Shown: in pieces, positions 1 through 7,824 of the stretch
Layout: every line of letters starts with the position of its first letter
Numbering within the stretch: position 1 is the stretch's first letter
Assembly: GCA_944388385.1 (NCBI GenBank)
Contig: CALXIO010000001.1
Span: forward strand, 1 to 64,000
DNA from: an uncultured Ruminiclostridium sp.
GTDB lineage: Bacteria; Bacillota; Clostridia; Oscillospirales; Ruminococcaceae
Direction: 5' to 3'
Length of the DNA: 64,000 nt
Translations under genes and position numbers: made by a program
Notes under the pieces: model-generated
Databases searched by the model: none
What the model was told of the DNA's origin: nothing
Seen by the model: only the letters and a program-made list of their open reading frames with translations

Positions 1-126
1 AAATGGTGATCTCGCATATCCATTATAACACCTATTTTGAATTCTGCCGAGTACTTTCTAAAGATTTGTCCTTTTTTGCCATAAAAATATGCACCCCAAA
101 AGTGTCTAACTTTTGGGGTGCATATC
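1..126 (-). mobile_element. End of an IS3-family (IS150-like) element, cut by window edge
   Basis: Positions 87-103 and 109-125 form a 17-bp perfect inverted repeat (ATATGCACCCCAAAAGT, 5-nt loop). On the minus strand this reads as the terminal TGCACCCCAAAAGTTAGACA typical of IS3/IS150 elements, followed by its own inverted copy. From about 83 down to 3 the minus strand encodes GQIFRKYSAEFK and on to MDMRDHH, which resembles the start of an OrfA HTH transposase (KYSPEFK-type). The only nearby ATG (82-80) is one base out of frame across a run of six A, so the start codon is lost by a 1-nt deletion or lies elsewhere. The rest of the element is left of the window. Family assignment rests on pattern memory. 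Confidence 0.55.
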
Positions 127-215
127 AGAGGGGCGGATATTTTTTTGTGGGGGAATTTGTTGTGGGGCTTCGCCCCACACCCCATTAAGGGGGCTACCGC
201 CCACATTAAGAATAC

Positions 216-330
216 AACGGGGTTTTAAGGGGGCTTGCCCCCTTAAGCGGTCGCAGGGCGGCAGCCCCGAACTTCTCCCCCCTTCCCAAGGGGAAGGGGG
301 GCAAGGGGGGATGGGGATAGCCGTCTGCTG
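216..330 (+). repeat. GC-rich dispersed repeat, copy A
   Basis: A core of about 115 bp starts AACGGGGTTTTAAGGGGG and runs through CTTGCCCCCTTAA, GCGGTCGCAGGG and AGCCCCGA to a C-rich/G-rich hairpin around CCTTCCCAAGGGGAAGG. Two other copies lie at 2172-2296 (minus) and 18590-18703 (plus). All three are intergenic. The translated frames across it are low-complexity shadows. Flanking sequence at 130-210 and 340-420 carries further short G/C-run hairpins and the GCATAGCCCCTTAT module (351-364) that recurs near copy C. Confidence 0.75.
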
Positions 331-731
331 ACGATACATATAAGGGGGTAGCATAGCCCCTTATGGATGTACGCTATGCCCCCAGCAGTCGAAAAATAAA
401 AGGGGGTACGCCCCACCCATTAACAAAAAAACACCCCCCCATTGCCCCCATTACACCGCCAATCCCTCATATTAAAATAAAAGAAAAATTAACACCGCCT
501 TTGTTTTCATATGTGATAAATGCACAAGTACATAAAATTTGTTTAAAAATTTTGTGAAGTATATACAAAATCAATAATAGGGGATTTTTGTTTATTCTGC
601 TATAAACAAATTACATAAATTTCCATAAGATTACTTTATTTAACTTAATATTAACTGATTACAATTTCATAACAAAAATTTTACTCAAGGCTTTTTGTGA
701 AAAGTATACAAATTTCAACAGCTATTTTTAT
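331..731. other. Non-coding stretch, no gene seen
   Basis: Positions 331-420 continue the GC-rich repeat and include GCAGTCGAAAAATAAAA, also found at the end of copy B. From about 421 to 731 the sequence becomes AT-rich with long A and T runs. I see no credible ORF with a ribosome binding site and no recognisable RNA here. The AT-rich part directly precedes the strong promoter at 732. Confidence 0.6.
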
Positions 732-760
732 TTGACATTTCCATAAAAACACTTTATAAT
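732..760 (+). promoter_or_regulatory. Sigma-A-type promoter for the G5/3D-domain gene
   Basis: TTGACA at 732-737 and TATAAT at 755-760, separated by exactly 17 bp. Both hexamers match the consensus fully. The start site would be near 767, giving a leader of about 59 nt with a small CGCAG...CTGCG hairpin before the ATG at 826. Confidence 0.85.
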
Positions 761-825
761 GACACTAACGCAGATAAAACTGCGACTAAGTTCAACCAAG
801 CATAAAACAAGGAAAGGCAGAAGTT

Positions 826-2079
826 ATGTTTCTAAGATTAAAAAATACCAAGTTTTCGGTACGCATATCCAAGAACATAGCACTTAAGATGCTTCTTATA
901 TTCGGAAGCGTTTTCAGTGTATTTCTGATGACCGGTCTTTTATACTTCAGAAATGATGTAAAGATTGTAGACGGAGCTTCAGAGCGTATAGTTTATACCG
1001 TAAATGAAGATCCTGCACAGATATTAAATGAAAACTTCATTGATGTAGGCCCCTACGACAGAGTTGATTTCACCGGCTTTACAGATAATGAAAAGACAGC
1101 GGTGCTGACAATTACAAGATCATTTGCAGTGCCTGTTACCTGTAACGGCGAGAAAATCGGCGAGGTTTACAACATTGACAGCACAGTAGAACAGCTTTTA
1201 GAGCAGTTCGGCATTGAAATGGGTGAGTTTGACGGAACCACCCCCTCAAAGGACAGCGTACCCACCGAGGGCTCAGTAATTGATATTAAGAGAGCCTATG
1301 ATGTAGTTATTGAGGCTGACGGAACTAAAACCGTTGTAAAATGCCTTGACAACACCACAAAGGAATTACTTGACAGAGCCGGAATTACCATGGATGAGGA
1401 CGATATGGTATCTGAGGCTATTGACAAGGTAATTACCGAAAGCACCACAATCAAGGTTTCAAGAGTGCTTATTAAGAAATCCTCTGTTACAAGATATGTT
1501 CCCTACGAAACAAAGTATGTTGCCGATAATTTAAGTGTTATAGGCACAAGCGAGGTAAGAACTGATGGTGTGGACGGAATTGAGCGCACCACCACAGAGG
1601 TTACTTATATTGACGGTGAAAAGACAGGTGAAAGTGTTTTCACCGAAATTGTAAGGGAAAGGGTAGACGAGGTAATTGCAGAGGGAAAAGCGGTAGCAGA
1701 GCCCTATTGCAAGCTGGACGATCCTTCGATCGTACTTGAAAACGGCAGACCGGTAAATTATGAATACATTATTTCCGGCAAGGCAACAGCATATACAGCC
1801 CCCATGGGCGCATACACAGCCAGCGGCAGACTTGCCGAGATAGGCACTTGTGCGGTAAATCCCAATGTAATCCCCTACGGATCACTTTGTTACATTGTGG
1901 GACAGAATGATGATATATGTTATGGTTATGCTATTGCGGCTGACACCGGTGACGGAATGATGGACGGAACAATTCCTGTAGACGTATATATGGGCAACAG
2001 AGAGGATCACTATTATGACTCATGTCAATGGGGACTTCAGTATGTGGATATATATGTTATCAAGGTAGGAAACGGCTGA
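826..2079 (+). CDS. Cell-wall protein with DUF348, G5 and 3D domains (YabE-like)
   Basis: The 417-residue product has a basic N-terminus and one membrane segment (about residues 21-43), then an exported region. Residues about 110-210 look like two DUF348 ubiquitin-like repeats, about 210-290 is a G5 domain (VPYETKYV... GVDGIERTTTEV), and the C-terminal 90 residues form a 3D (double-psi beta-barrel) domain with the conserved AADTG and the Asp of PVDVYMG. This architecture is that of YabE/YocH/Rpf-like proteins, which act on peptidoglycan as lytic enzymes in growth or resuscitation. The gene stands alone between its own consensus promoter and a terminator. Enzyme activity is inferred from the fold. 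Confidence 0.85.
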   Translation: MFLRLKNTKFSVRISKNIALKMLLIFGSVFSVFLMTGLLYFRNDVKIVDGASERIVYTVNEDPAQILNENFIDVGPYDRVDFTGFTDNEKTAVLTITRSFAVPVTCNGEKIGEVYNIDSTVEQLLEQFGIEMGEFDGTTPSKDSVPTEGSVIDIKRAYDVVIEADGTKTVVKCLDNTTKELLDRAGITMDEDDMVSEAIDKVITESTTIKVSRVLIKKSSVTRYVPYETKYVADNLSVIGTSEVRTDGVDGIERTTTEVTYIDGEKTGESVFTEIVRERVDEVIAEGKAVAEPYCKLDDPSIVLENGRPVNYEYIISGKATAYTAPMGAYTASGRLAEIGTCAVNPNVIPYGSLCYIVGQNDDICYGYAIAADTGDGMMDGTIPVDVYMGNREDHYYDSCQWGLQYVDIYVIKVGNG

Positions 2080-2090
2080 TAACAAAAACC

Positions 2091-2120
2091 AAGGGAAGCG
2101 AGAGCTTCCCTTTTTTATTT
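2091..2120 (+). terminator. Intrinsic terminator after the 3D-domain gene
   Basis: A 9-bp stem AAGGGAAGC with GAGA loop and GCTTCCCTT, followed by a T-rich tract (TTTTTTATTT), begins 12 nt after the stop codon. Confidence 0.9.
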
Positions 2121-2171
2121 TTGTAAGTGGGAATTTGCTTTGTTAAGGGGTTATGTGATTTCTTTTGTTTT

Positions 2172-2296
2172 TTCGACTGCTGTCGGGCAACCCCATCCCC
2201 CCTTGCCCCCCCTTCCCCTCGGGAAGAGGGGAGTAAATCGGGGCTGGCGCCCTGCGACCCCCTTAAGGGGGCAAGCCCCCTTAAAACCCCCGTTAA
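2172..2296 (-). repeat. GC-rich dispersed repeat, copy B
   Basis: On the minus strand it reads AACGGGGGTTTTAAGGGGG, CTTGCCCCCTTAA, GGTCGCAGGG, CAGCCCCGATTTACTCCCC, then a GGGAAGAGG-type hairpin and GGTTGCCC, ending in GCAGTCGAAAAAAC. It matches copies A and C in order and orientation of these blocks. It fills most of the gap between the 3D-domain gene and the hprK promoter. No gene is seen in this gap. Confidence 0.75.
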
Positions 2297-2368
2297 GGAA
2301 CTCCAAGGGTACGCACCGCCCCTTAACAGAACGAAATCCACCCCCACATTAAATTTTCTGTAAATCTA

Positions 2369-2397
2369 TTGAAATAATCCTTAAGTTGTTGTATAAT
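2369..2397 (+). promoter_or_regulatory. Promoter of the hprK cluster
   Basis: TTGAAA at 2369-2374, 17-bp spacer, TATAAT at 2392-2397. The predicted start of transcription near 2404 lies downstream of an in-frame ATG at 2386, which supports the hprK start at 2449. Confidence 0.8.
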
Positions 2398-2448
2398 TTA
2401 TATGATGGGTGCATTGTGCCCGAAAATAAAAACAGAAAAGAGGTTACT

Positions 2449-3402
2449 ATGGCACAGGAATTTAAAATTTCCCTGCAAGCAATCATTGATGAGTGCAAAC
2501 TGGAAATAATCCACACTCCCCAAAATCCGGCAAATATAATGATTTCAAATATTGATGTAAACAGACCGGGACTTCAGCTTGCAGGCTTTTATGAGTATTT
2601 TGATAACGGCCGTATTCAGATAATAGGAAAGGCGGAGCTTGCATATCTTTCCGAAATAGGTCCGGAAATGATGTCAGCAAGACTTAAAACCTTCTTTGAG
2701 CATAAGCCTGCCGCTGTGGTGGTATCAAGAGGAATGGAGATACCCGAGGTAATGGTAATGCAGGCTAAGGCAAGCGAAATTCCCCTTTTAAGAAGCGAGG
2801 AAAGTACATCCACCTTTACTTCAAAGTTAGTTGCATACTTAAGTCTTCAGCTTGCCCCCAGAATTACCCGTCACGGTGTACTCATTGAGGTATACGGCGA
2901 GGGTATGCTTATCTTAGGTGAAAGCGGTGTAGGTAAGAGCGAAACCGCAATAGAGCTTGTAAAGAGAGGCCACCGACTGGTAGCAGATGATGCGGTTGAA
3001 ATAAGAAAAGCATCAAACATCACCCTTGTAGGCTCATCCCCGGATAATATAAGACACTTTTTAGAGCTAAGGGGTATCGGTATTATCAATGCCCGTCAGC
3101 TTTTCGGTATGGGTGCTGTTAAGGTAAGCGAAAAAATCGACATGGTGGTTGAGCTGGAGCTTTGGAATCCCGAAAAGGTATACGACAGAATGGGTGTAGA
3201 CAATCACTATATGTCTATCTTGGGAGTAAAGGTTCCCTCCCTTACAATCCCCGTAAAGCCCGGCCGTAACTTAGCGGTAATTCTTGAGGTAGCGGCTATG
3301 AATAACCGTCAGAAGAAAATGGGCTACAATGCGGCTAAGGAATTACTTTGTAACCTTGGTATGGATATGGAAGGCTCAGAAACAGTAACCAGCTACACAT
3401 AA
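2449..3402 (+). CDS. hprK: HPr kinase/phosphorylase
   Basis: The 317-residue enzyme phosphorylates HPr on Ser46 and reverses this with phosphate, setting carbon catabolite repression. Walker A GESGVGKS is at residues 157-164, followed by the family signature around ELRGIGIINARQLFG. The N-terminal half is the usual MurF-like domain. The ATG at 2449 has an AGAGG ribosome binding site and lies after the promoter; the 21-codon upstream extension would precede the transcript start. It leads a seven-gene same-strand cluster. Its product is the link to the cre box upstream of the cellobiose phosphorylase gene in this window. Confidence 0.95.
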   Translation: MAQEFKISLQAIIDECKLEIIHTPQNPANIMISNIDVNRPGLQLAGFYEYFDNGRIQIIGKAELAYLSEIGPEMMSARLKTFFEHKPAAVVVSRGMEIPEVMVMQAKASEIPLLRSEESTSTFTSKLVAYLSLQLAPRITRHGVLIEVYGEGMLILGESGVGKSETAIELVKRGHRLVADDAVEIRKASNITLVGSSPDNIRHFLELRGIGIINARQLFGMGAVKVSEKIDMVVELELWNPEKVYDRMGVDNHYMSILGVKVPSLTIPVKPGRNLAVILEVAAMNNRQKKMGYNAAKELLCNLGMDMEGSETVTSYT

Positions 3403-3444
3403 TATATAAAGAAAAGTGAAGAACAAGAAGGAAGGCAATTTAAA

Positions 3445-4176
3445 ATGAATTTTATAGCGGATATGCACACCCACACCATAGCATCCACCCATGCATATTG
3501 TACTATAATGGAGAATGCAAGGGCGGCGGCTGAAAATGGGCTTGCTTATTTAGGCATGACAGACCACTGTATTAAAATGCAGGATTCCCCGAACGAATGG
3601 CATTTTTGCAATCTTGTTACCATTCCCAGATTTTTATCCGGGGTAAGGGTAATAAGAGGAGTAGAAGCGGATATAATGGACTATGAGGGAACACTTGACA
3701 CCACAGCGGATATTGAAAGAAGCGTGGAATGGATAAATGTTTCATATCATTATCCCTGCTGTGTACCCGGCACAAGGGAAGAAAACACCATGGGATATTT
3801 AGGGGCGCTTAAAAATCCCAAGGTATGCGTACTTGCCCATACCGATTCCCCGGATTATGACTATGACGAGGACAGAGTAACAAAGGCCTGCGCACAAAAT
3901 AATGTTCTTATAGAGCTTAATTGCAGTCGCCTTGGAAGAAAAGGTTCAGAGGACAGACTGAGAAATTATATCCTGCCTGCCTGCGTTAAGAATAACTGTC
4001 GTATTATAGTGGATTCGGATGCACATTTCTGTGATAAAATAGGCAGCTTTGAAAAGGCGGCACAGCTTTTAAGGGATATAAATTTTCCCTTAGAAATGGT
4101 GGTAAATGCAGATATAAGCCGCTTTGAGGAATTTCTTAAATCAAGAAATATCCTTACAAACTCTGATTTAAAATAA
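3445..4176 (+). CDS. PHP-domain phosphoesterase (YcdX-like)
   Basis: A 243-residue single PHP domain. Metal-binding motifs visible are DMHTHT near the N-terminus, GMTDHC at about residue 38, GVEAD at about residue 72, AHTDSPDYD in the middle and DSDAHF near residue 193. Such proteins are trinuclear metal hydrolases related to histidinol phosphatase; the substrate is unknown. It lies 42 nt after hprK and 19 nt before the glucokinase gene, so it is probably cotranscribed. A histidinol-phosphatase role is possible, but no his genes are nearby. Confidence 0.8.
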   Translation: MNFIADMHTHTIASTHAYCTIMENARAAAENGLAYLGMTDHCIKMQDSPNEWHFCNLVTIPRFLSGVRVIRGVEADIMDYEGTLDTTADIERSVEWINVSYHYPCCVPGTREENTMGYLGALKNPKVCVLAHTDSPDYDYDEDRVTKACAQNNVLIELNCSRLGRKGSEDRLRNYILPACVKNNCRIIVDSDAHFCDKIGSFEKAAQLLRDINFPLEMVVNADISRFEEFLKSRNILTNSDLK

Positions 4177-4195
4177 GGAAGGAATAAAAAGCATT

Positions 4196-5149
4196 ATGTA
4201 TAACATAGGTATAGATTTAGGCGGAACAAATATCAAGGTAGGTGTTGTGGACGAAAACTGCAACATTGTGGGAAAGTCAAACATAAAGACCAATCTGCCC
4301 CGTCCGGAAAATGAAATAGCAGACAGCATAGCACAGGGTGTATTACTTGCCTGTGAGGATGCAGGAATTGATGTAAAGGATGTAAACAGCATAGGTATCG
4401 GTACTCCCGGTGTGGCTGACAGAAATAAGGGTATAGTTCTTTATTCCTGTAACTTAGGCTTTAACAATACCGATCTCGGGGCATTGTTAAAGGAAAGACT
4501 GGGAACGGATATATTTGTTGAAAATGATGCCAATGTAGCGGCATACGGCGAGGTTTTAGGCGGCGCAGGAAAGGGCTATAGGGATGTAGTTGTAATTACA
4601 CTTGGTACAGGTGTAGGCGGCGGCATTATCATTGACGGAAAAATCTATACCGGCTTTAATTTCTGCGGTGCAGAGCTTGGCCACAGCGTAATCGAATATA
4701 ACGGCAGACAGTGTGGCTGCGGAAGAAAGGGCTGCTTTGAGGCATACAGCTCAGCTACCGCCCTTATTACAGCCACTAAAAAGGCTATGGAGGAAAACAA
4801 GGACAGCCTTATGTGGGAAATTGCCGGAAGCATTGACAATGTAGACGGCAAGACAGCCTTTGATGCCATGAGAAAAAATGACCCTGCCGGAAAGGCTGTT
4901 GTGGATGAATATATAAACTACTTAGGCTGCGGACTTACAAATGTGGTAAATATATTCCAGCCTGAAATGCTGCTTATAGGCGGCGGTATCTGTAAGGAGG
5001 GCGAATATCTCACAAAGCCCTTAGAGGAATTTATCGCAAGAGAAAGCTATTGCATAAATCCCGAAAGATCCACGAAGCTGGGTATCTGCAAGCTGGGTAA
5101 TGATGCAGGTATCGTTGGTGCGGCTAATCTTTACAGACTGGAAAAGTAA
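4196..5149 (+). CDS. glcK: ROK-family glucokinase
   Basis: A 317-residue ROK protein. The ATP phosphate-binding motif DLGGTNIKVG is at residues 7-16 and the zinc motif CGCGRKGCFE is near residue 177, with the sugar-binding GxxxGHSVIEY just before it. It lacks an N-terminal HTH, so it is a kinase and not a NagC-type repressor. The length and motifs fit the GlcK group, which phosphorylates glucose. It can use the glucose released by cellobiose phosphorylase. Related ROK kinases use N-acetylmannosamine or fructose, so substrate is inferred. Confidence 0.85.
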   Translation: MYNIGIDLGGTNIKVGVVDENCNIVGKSNIKTNLPRPENEIADSIAQGVLLACEDAGIDVKDVNSIGIGTPGVADRNKGIVLYSCNLGFNNTDLGALLKERLGTDIFVENDANVAAYGEVLGGAGKGYRDVVVITLGTGVGGGIIIDGKIYTGFNFCGAELGHSVIEYNGRQCGCGRKGCFEAYSSATALITATKKAMEENKDSLMWEIAGSIDNVDGKTAFDAMRKNDPAGKAVVDEYINYLGCGLTNVVNIFQPEMLLIGGGICKEGEYLTKPLEEFIARESYCINPERSTKLGICKLGNDAGIVGAANLYRLEK

Positions 5150-5182
5150 AATACGGCATGGCCGATAAATAAGGAGTGCAGC

Positions 5183-6097
5183 TTGAATATAGGCACCGAT
5201 TACAGCTCACTTGAGGCTGTGGCAAAGGAATACAATGCCACAGTCCTTTATGATGAGCCCATGAAAAATCACACCTCCTTTAAAATAGGGGGAGCTTGTG
5301 ACATGATGATAAAGATAAACTGCGAGGAATTGCTTTGCAGACTGCTTGCTATATGCAGAGAAAACAATATAAGGCACTATGTCATAGGAAAGGGAAGCAA
5401 TATCCTTGTAAGCGACAAGGGGCTTTTTGGGGTGGTACTGCTTTTGGGAGCAGATTTTTCCACCATAACCGTTGAGGGGGAATATATCACCGCAAAGGCA
5501 GGAGCCTCCTTAGGGGCGGTATGCACAGCGGCGCTTAAAAACAGCCTTACCGGATTTGAATTTGCCTACGGCATACCCGGTTCAATGGGTGGGGCGTTAT
5601 ATATGAATGCAGGAGCATACGGCGGAGAAATGAAGGACGTTGTATGTGAGGCAAGCTATATAGATGAAAATTATAAGATAAAGACAATCCCCCTTGAAAA
5701 AATGGAGCTTTCCTATCGCCATAGTGTTTTTTGCGGAACTGACAGCTGTATCACCTCAGTGAAGCTGAAATTAAGAAAGGGCGACAGTAAGGCCATAAAA
5801 TCCCGTATGGATGAGCTTATGCAAAGACGACTGGATAAACAGCCCATAGAATATCCCAGCGCCGGAAGTACCTTTAAAAGGCCGGAGGGGGATTTTGCCG
5901 CAAGGCTTATTGAGGTATGCGGACTTAAAGGCCTTAGCGTAGGGGATGCTGAGGTAAGCCAAAAGCACAGCGGCTTTGTTATAAACAAGGGAAATGCAAC
6001 AGCCGAGGATGTAAAAAGGCTTATTGAGATGATAAAGGAAAGGGTAAAGGCTCAGACGGGAATAACCCTTGAATGCGAAATGCTTATACTTGAATAG
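5183..6097 (+). CDS. murB: UDP-N-acetylenolpyruvoylglucosamine reductase
   Basis: A 304-residue FAD enzyme of peptidoglycan precursor synthesis. The FAD-binding motif GKGSNILVSDKG and GIPGSMGGALYMNAGAYGGE are intact. The active-site Tyr (SYRHSVF), Ser (SAGSTFKRP) and C-terminal Glu (TLECEMLIL) are present, the pattern of type II MurB. The start is TTG at 5183, with AAGGAG 6 nt upstream. It is followed after 15 nt by rapZ, the usual murB-rapZ-whiA order of Clostridia. Confidence 0.95.
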   Translation: MNIGTDYSSLEAVAKEYNATVLYDEPMKNHTSFKIGGACDMMIKINCEELLCRLLAICRENNIRHYVIGKGSNILVSDKGLFGVVLLLGADFSTITVEGEYITAKAGASLGAVCTAALKNSLTGFEFAYGIPGSMGGALYMNAGAYGGEMKDVVCEASYIDENYKIKTIPLEKMELSYRHSVFCGTDSCITSVKLKLRKGDSKAIKSRMDELMQRRLDKQPIEYPSAGSTFKRPEGDFAARLIEVCGLKGLSVGDAEVSQKHSGFVINKGNATAEDVKRLIEMIKERVKAQTGITLECEMLILE

Positions 6098-6112
6098 GCG
6101 GTGAAAATTACC

Positions 6113-6967
6113 ATGGAAATTGTAATAGTTACCGGTGTATCCGGTGCAGGAAAATCCTGTGCGGTAAATGTTATGGAGGATATAGGCTATTTCTGTATTG
6201 ATAATATGCCTCCCAGACTTATACCCGGCTTTGTGGAAATATGCAGAGCCAATGAGGAAATAACAAGAGTGGCTATTGTTACGGATATTCGCGGGGGAAA
6301 TATGTTTTTACAGCTCAATGAAAACATAGACACCCTTAAAAAGGAAGGCTATAATGTAAAGATACTTTTCCTTGACGCAAGTCATCATGTGATAAAGCAG
6401 CGCTATAAGGAAACTCGTCGTCGTCACCCCTTGTTTGATGTATGTGACGGAGATATAGATAAGGCAATAGATGCAGAGTATGAGATATTGGTAACCTTAA
6501 AGCACAAGGCGAACTATTACATAGACACAAGCCTTATGTCCACCGCCACATTAAAGGAAAATGTGCTTAATATTTTCCTTGACAAGCCCACAGACAGCAT
6601 GACCATAAGCTGCATTTCCTTTGGGTTTAAGTATGGAGTGCCTAATGAGGCGGATCTTGTGTTTGATGTAAGGTGTTTGCCCAATCCCTTTTATGTGCCG
6701 GAGCTTAAAAAGAAAACCGGACTTGATAAAGAGGTACGGGACTATGTTATGAATTCGGAAAATTCAAGGGAGCTTGAAAGAAAGCTGTTTGACCTTATGG
6801 ATTTTCTTTTACCCCAGTATCTTCACGAGGGAAAGAGCCAGGTGGTAATAGCTTTCGGATGTACGGGAGGTAAGCACAGAAGCGTTACCTTTGCGGAAAA
6901 TATGTGCAGTCACCTGAAGGAGCAAAATCTCCGTTCAAGGGTACTTCACAGGGATATAAAGAAATAA
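6113..6967 (+). CDS. rapZ: RNase adapter/nucleotide-binding protein RapZ (YvcJ)
   Basis: A 284-residue P-loop protein with Walker A GVSGAGKS at residues 8-15, the RRHPLF motif near residue 104 and the C-terminal GCTGGKHRSVTFAENM motif. In enterobacteria it delivers GlmZ RNA to RNase E; in Firmicutes it binds nucleotides and affects competence. ATG at 6113 is chosen because GGCGGTG sits 9 nt upstream and the family starts directly before the P-loop strand; a GTG at 6101 would add four residues. Confidence 0.93.
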   Translation: MEIVIVTGVSGAGKSCAVNVMEDIGYFCIDNMPPRLIPGFVEICRANEEITRVAIVTDIRGGNMFLQLNENIDTLKKEGYNVKILFLDASHHVIKQRYKETRRRHPLFDVCDGDIDKAIDAEYEILVTLKHKANYYIDTSLMSTATLKENVLNIFLDKPTDSMTISCISFGFKYGVPNEADLVFDVRCLPNPFYVPELKKKTGLDKEVRDYVMNSENSRELERKLFDLMDFLLPQYLHEGKSQVVIAFGCTGGKHRSVTFAENMCSHLKEQNLRSRVLHRDIKK

Positions 6968-6979
6968 ACCGGTGATATT

Positions 6980-7819
6980 ATGTCATTTGCAAATGATATA
7001 AAAACAGAATTATGTGAAGCAACACGCCCCCGAAAGGACAGCCTTATGTTATGTGCAGGGGCGTGCTTTGCTATGGGTGAAAACGGCTTTCGTACAGAGT
7101 GCAGGGAGGCGGCAGTGCTTATAGCAGATTGCCTTAAAAGGCAAAAAATCCCTTATACCGAAAGCAGTTATATTAAGAACAAGGCTGACAGATACTATAT
7201 AAAGGCTGAAAGAAATATATACACCGATAGCATACCGGATATATCCGGGGATGAGGATTTCGGGGTATTTTTAAGGGGAGTATATCTTGTATGCGGTATA
7301 GCCGCAAACCCGGAAAAGGTATATCAGCTGGAATTTTTCATACGGGATGAGGGCAAGGCAAGGCTTTTGTTACAGCTTATAGAGGAGCATGGTATGTCTG
7401 CCAGAATTTCCGTAAGACGGCAAAGCAGCTTTATTTATATAAAGGAAAGTGAAAAAATGTCGGATATGCTTGCCTTTATGGGGGCTATGTCAGGGGCAAT
7501 GGAGATAATGAATGTGAAGATCTTCAAGGAGGTTCGCAATAATGTAAACCGTTCGGTAAACTGCGAAACCGCCAACATAGATAAAACCATAGAAGCGGCA
7601 AACCGACAGATCGAGGATATAGAGTATATCTTTAAGACCAAGGGGGAGGACTATCTTCCGGGAGAATTGCTCCAGGTGGCTAAAATAAGGCTGTCGGCAA
7701 ATGACCTGTCACTAAGTTCCATAGGAAAGCTGCTGGATCCCCCCATAAGCAGAAGCGGAGTAAATCACCGCCTCAGACGAATATCCGAAATAGCACAGGA
7801 ATTAAGGGGGGAGAGATAA
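6980..7819 (+). CDS. whiA: WhiA DNA-binding protein
   Basis: At 279 residues it is somewhat shorter than the usual 310-330. It begins with the typical MSFANDIKTELC, has the LAGLIDADG-like core (FLRGVYLVCGIAANPEKVYQLEF) and ends in the WhiA HTH with SSIGKLLDPPISRSGVNHRLRRI. WhiA is a developmental regulator in Streptomyces and affects division and chromosome segregation in Bacillus. The shortening is in the N-terminal homing-endonuclease-like part. It lies 5 nt before dnaE, probably in one transcript. Confidence 0.9.
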   Translation: MSFANDIKTELCEATRPRKDSLMLCAGACFAMGENGFRTECREAAVLIADCLKRQKIPYTESSYIKNKADRYYIKAERNIYTDSIPDISGDEDFGVFLRGVYLVCGIAANPEKVYQLEFFIRDEGKARLLLQLIEEHGMSARISVRRQSSFIYIKESEKMSDMLAFMGAMSGAMEIMNVKIFKEVRNNVNRSVNCETANIDKTIEAANRQIEDIEYIFKTKGEDYLPGELLQVAKIRLSANDLSLSSIGKLLDPPISRSGVNHRLRRISEIAQELRGER

Positions 7820-7824
7820 AGCGG

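Noticed and set aside
106..354. ORFs across the GC-rich repeats (also 2060-2363 and 18287-18793)
   Set aside because: The peptides are proline/glycine-rich, appear in several frames on both strands and follow the DNA repeats; there are no ribosome sites or domains.
2386..2448. Longer hprK start at 2386
   Set aside because: It overlaps the promoter -10 region and lies upstream of the predicted transcript start; the AGAGG site serves 2449.
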